Below the pieces are notes generated by a model, which saw only the letters and a program-made list of their open reading frames with translations, did not search any database and had not been told where the DNA came from. DNA of 64,000 bases from Onchocerca volvulus (taxonomy: Eukaryota > Nematoda > Chromadorea > Rhabditida > Onchocercidae): assembly GCA_000499405.2 (NCBI GenBank), contig HG738138.1:23465097-23529096 (forward strand). The letters are read 5' to 3'. Every line of letters begins with the position of its first letter. Within the stretch, counting starts at the first letter, position 1. The translations under genes were made by a program, and so were the position numbers. Positions 61,591 to 64,000 of this stretch are shown piece after piece.

Positions 61591-61832
61591 TACAGGGTAT
61601 CGGGAAAATCCGAAAGATCTAATTATTGTAAAGTAGTGTTAATGGTCAAGAAGTGCAAAGATAGTTTCAAAAGACTAATAAGTCGATGAACATGTTTATC
61701 GCAAAACGCTCCGATTAACCGATAAACAAAGTGAGGTCGACCAATTAAGAGGTGACGCGTTGGAGATCAGGAAAGAACTAGGAACTCCGAAAGAATTTAA
61801 AAGGTTCGGATTTTGAAGCAGAGACAGTTTTT
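61591..61832 (+). mobile_element. Dispersed degenerate element, copy 3 (most complete)
   Basis: It begins TACAGGGTATCGGGAAAATC after a TG and ends in the GATTTTGAAGCAGAGACAGT region. It shares ordered blocks with 21462-21692 (minus strand) and with the ends of 54055-54575. The TACAGGGT start recalls mariner-type ends, but no matching inverted terminal repeat is evident at the other end, so the class is unproven. Non-coding. Confidence 0.6.
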
Positions 61833-64000
61833 GTTAAATTCAAGTGAAAATTCTTATGCATTAAATCAATATTCCGGTATTCAATGTCCAAAATCCATCT
61901 TTCTTATTACTTTATTACTTTTTTCTTGGTGTATTGCATGAGTTAAATTAACCCCAAGGTTTTGACCAAACTAGGCTTTGTAATTTATTGTTCGGTTCTA
62001 ATGAATCGAAAATAGAAGCACTAAAAAAGGCTCAAAAGATTGATGCTAAGCAGTTTATTCAGTACATTGAAAAAAAAAAAAGGTACTGAAAAAAAAGACA
62101 AGATCAGACCTACAAGAAAAAGTGATTTGCTTGAGAAAGTATGTTATTGAAGATTATACCTCAAATAAAAAAAGAAATTCAGTAATTTCACTCAGTCATC
62201 ATTATCTAACCTTATTATTACTGTTCCCATGAGTTCTTCAATTCCACGGCAATAATCTATATAAATAAAGATATAAACGTTCGTTGTTACCAATCTTGAA
62301 CTTCCCACTTCACGAATTGTTTTGAAATTTTGGTGTTGCATTTTATGCATACAGACTTATTACTTTGACTTAGTTCAACTGTAAAAAAAAAAAAAAAAAA
62401 AAATTACTTTGACTTAGTTTAACTGCATCAATCTGTTCTTTCTGAATATCTACTTTTTTTTCTTGTAGTTAGCATCTCTGTTTTTTTGCTTGTATTAGCA
62501 TCCCTATGTACAGAAATAATAAAAAACACAAGAAATGGAATACTATGGCCTACAACTAAATCAAATAAGCCTTTAAGTCTCAAAGTAGTTTTGAAACTTA
62601 AGAAACTAATATGCAAGCTAAAGAAATTGATCAGAAGATAGCGCTGTTTCCCATAATAACAATATTTCGCAACCATGCAACAATGCAAAAACTCATTACA
62701 AAGGCTTAAAAAACTCAAGTACTTTTCCTTGCGCACAAATAAAAAGTTGTAATAATAACCTAAGCTAATAGTAGCAAATAAGCGAGACTGAAAATTAGAT
62801 ATGCTTGTGCAATTTCATAGAACAGCTAATTTTCAGAAATGCAATATTTCAAATAAAACAATGGCAGTATCTGGAGAAAGAAGATAAAAAGAAATAATTA
62901 GTTGTGATGATATGAGAATGAATGCATGACTGTAAATATTCCCTCGAACACAGAATGTTATTGCCAATCAGCAAATTGATAACAATACTGCAAAACAAGA
63001 ATGCGATAATAAATATAACTGTAACGTATTTTCTGGTCATATGATACTCCTCTTTTATGTCAAACTCATTTTTTATATCATTGTTATGAGAATTTAATAT
63101 TAGGATTAATATGATAATATAGCAAGAATGAGCTATCATAATATTACACAGCAAACTTTCCTAATCAGTTTTCGATATTATATAAAGAATGAACTAACAG
63201 GGGCTTTAAATGCTTGCAACAAAAGCATTGGTAAATTTTGCAAATTTAAATTTTAAAATAGCAAGAGGAACTCATGAAAATGGTTTTTTTTTTTTTTGGT
63301 TTTTGCATTAATATTTAAGTAATTAAAAGACTCCGAAATTGAACTCCGAAATTTTTACTCCGAAATTGAATTTGAATTTTCTATAAAATTGCATAAGAAT
63401 TGTTACTAGCGACATCAATTAGCTGAATGGCTTGTAATTTTCCCAATCAGTTTTCAAATTACAGTATACTAAATCCTATAAATTTTGCATGACAATTTCT
63501 ATGCGATTTTTTTGATTCTTACGAAACTTCTCATATTCAGCTAGACATTTCGATGCGAAACAAAACAGATAAATCGTTCTGTCGATGTTTCTTTTTGATC
63601 GTGACAAAATTGTAGGGGTATATTTTGCTTCTCAGTTCTTACAAATTTCTTCAATTTTCTTGTTCCACTCATTTGAAAAGCGAAACTCAAAATTGGATAA
63701 TTAAATCTTTACTATGATAAATTTGTCAAACATAGTAAAGTACGCAGTAATTATATCAACGATACAATTCCGATCATATCAAAAGGAAAATTTTCATGCA
63801 ACAACGTAATACGAAGAAAAAGGATTATAACGTAAATAAAGAGAAAACCAAATACCAAGCTGGACCATCCAACCGGCTAGTTAATGTCCATTCCTTAAAT
63901 GATCTTGTGCTCAGGGCCGTCTTCTTCGTGGATGAAAGATCCTGACACCATTTTTGGGCTACAAGAAAGCTCCTTTTTTGTCGCAAGAGTATGTGCTTTT
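61833..64000. other. Right flank, no gene seen
   Basis: A/T-rich DNA. The minus frames at 62428-62736 and 62849-63154 are hydrophobic readings without convincing starts, splice sites or family features. The last bases (about 63880-64000) are less AT-rich and could be the edge of a gene outside the window. Confidence 0.4.
62359..62425. repeat. 23-bp direct repeat around a poly-A run
   Basis: ATTACTTTGACTTAGTTCAA plus CTG (62359-62381) recurs at 62403-62425 with one change (C to T), on either side of about 20 A residues. Direct repeats around a poly-A run can mark a target-site duplication of a retroposed insertion, but almost nothing besides the poly-A is left here. Confidence 0.6.

Overview
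The window is AT-rich, intron-rich animal DNA and most resembles a clade III (filarial-type) parasitic nematode. The evidence is many short introns with GT..AG borders and TTTCAG-like acceptors, compact genes on both strands, probable trans-splice acceptors just upstream of start codons, and above all a very large multi-Kunitz secreted protein of MLT-11 type. No plasmid, phage, CRISPR or bacterial features are visible. Species assignment is inference.

Layout: (1) 0.85-3.0 kb, + strand, calcyclin-binding protein (CacyBP/SIP). (2) 3.4-5.5 kb, - strand, the mitochondrial Fe-S assembly factor IBA57. (3) 7.2-8.3 kb, - strand, an RBM7-like RRM protein. (4) 10.4-13.8 kb, + strand, a cathepsin F-like cysteine protease with a cystatin-like N-terminal region. 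(5) 14.5-20.9 kb, - strand, replication factor MCM10 in 18 exons. (6) 23.0-39.5 kb, - strand, a giant secreted mosaic protein of about 2,900 residues with about eleven Kunitz domains, a thyroglobulin type-1 domain, an antistasin-like block, lustrin-type cysteine-rich blocks and long Ser/Thr-rich linkers. (7) 39.5-49.0 kb, gene-poor, with only weak small-gene candidates. (8) 49.1-53.5 kb, - strand, gamma-glutamyltransferase in 14 exons. (9) 56.8-57.8 kb, - strand, a broken or unresolved coding region. (10) 58.2-61.4 kb, + strand, cytoplasmic dynein-2 light intermediate chain (DYNC2LI1, C. elegans xbx-1) in 11 exons. (11) 61.4-64 kb, no supported gene.

The genes are unrelated housekeeping, replication, ciliary-transport and cuticle/secreted functions, so this is not an operon or a pathway cluster. 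For CacyBP, IBA57, cathepsin F, MCM10, GGT and DYNC2LI1 I joined exons by hand using splice phase. Each joined model gives a whole number of codons and a length near the known family, so those models are well supported. The most unusual observations are the mosaic class 1-1 exon architecture of the Kunitz gene, a 61-bp tandem duplication next to a 56-bp perfect inverted repeat inside one DYNC2LI1 intron, a decayed duplicate exon in the GGT gene, and a dispersed degenerate element present in three copies.
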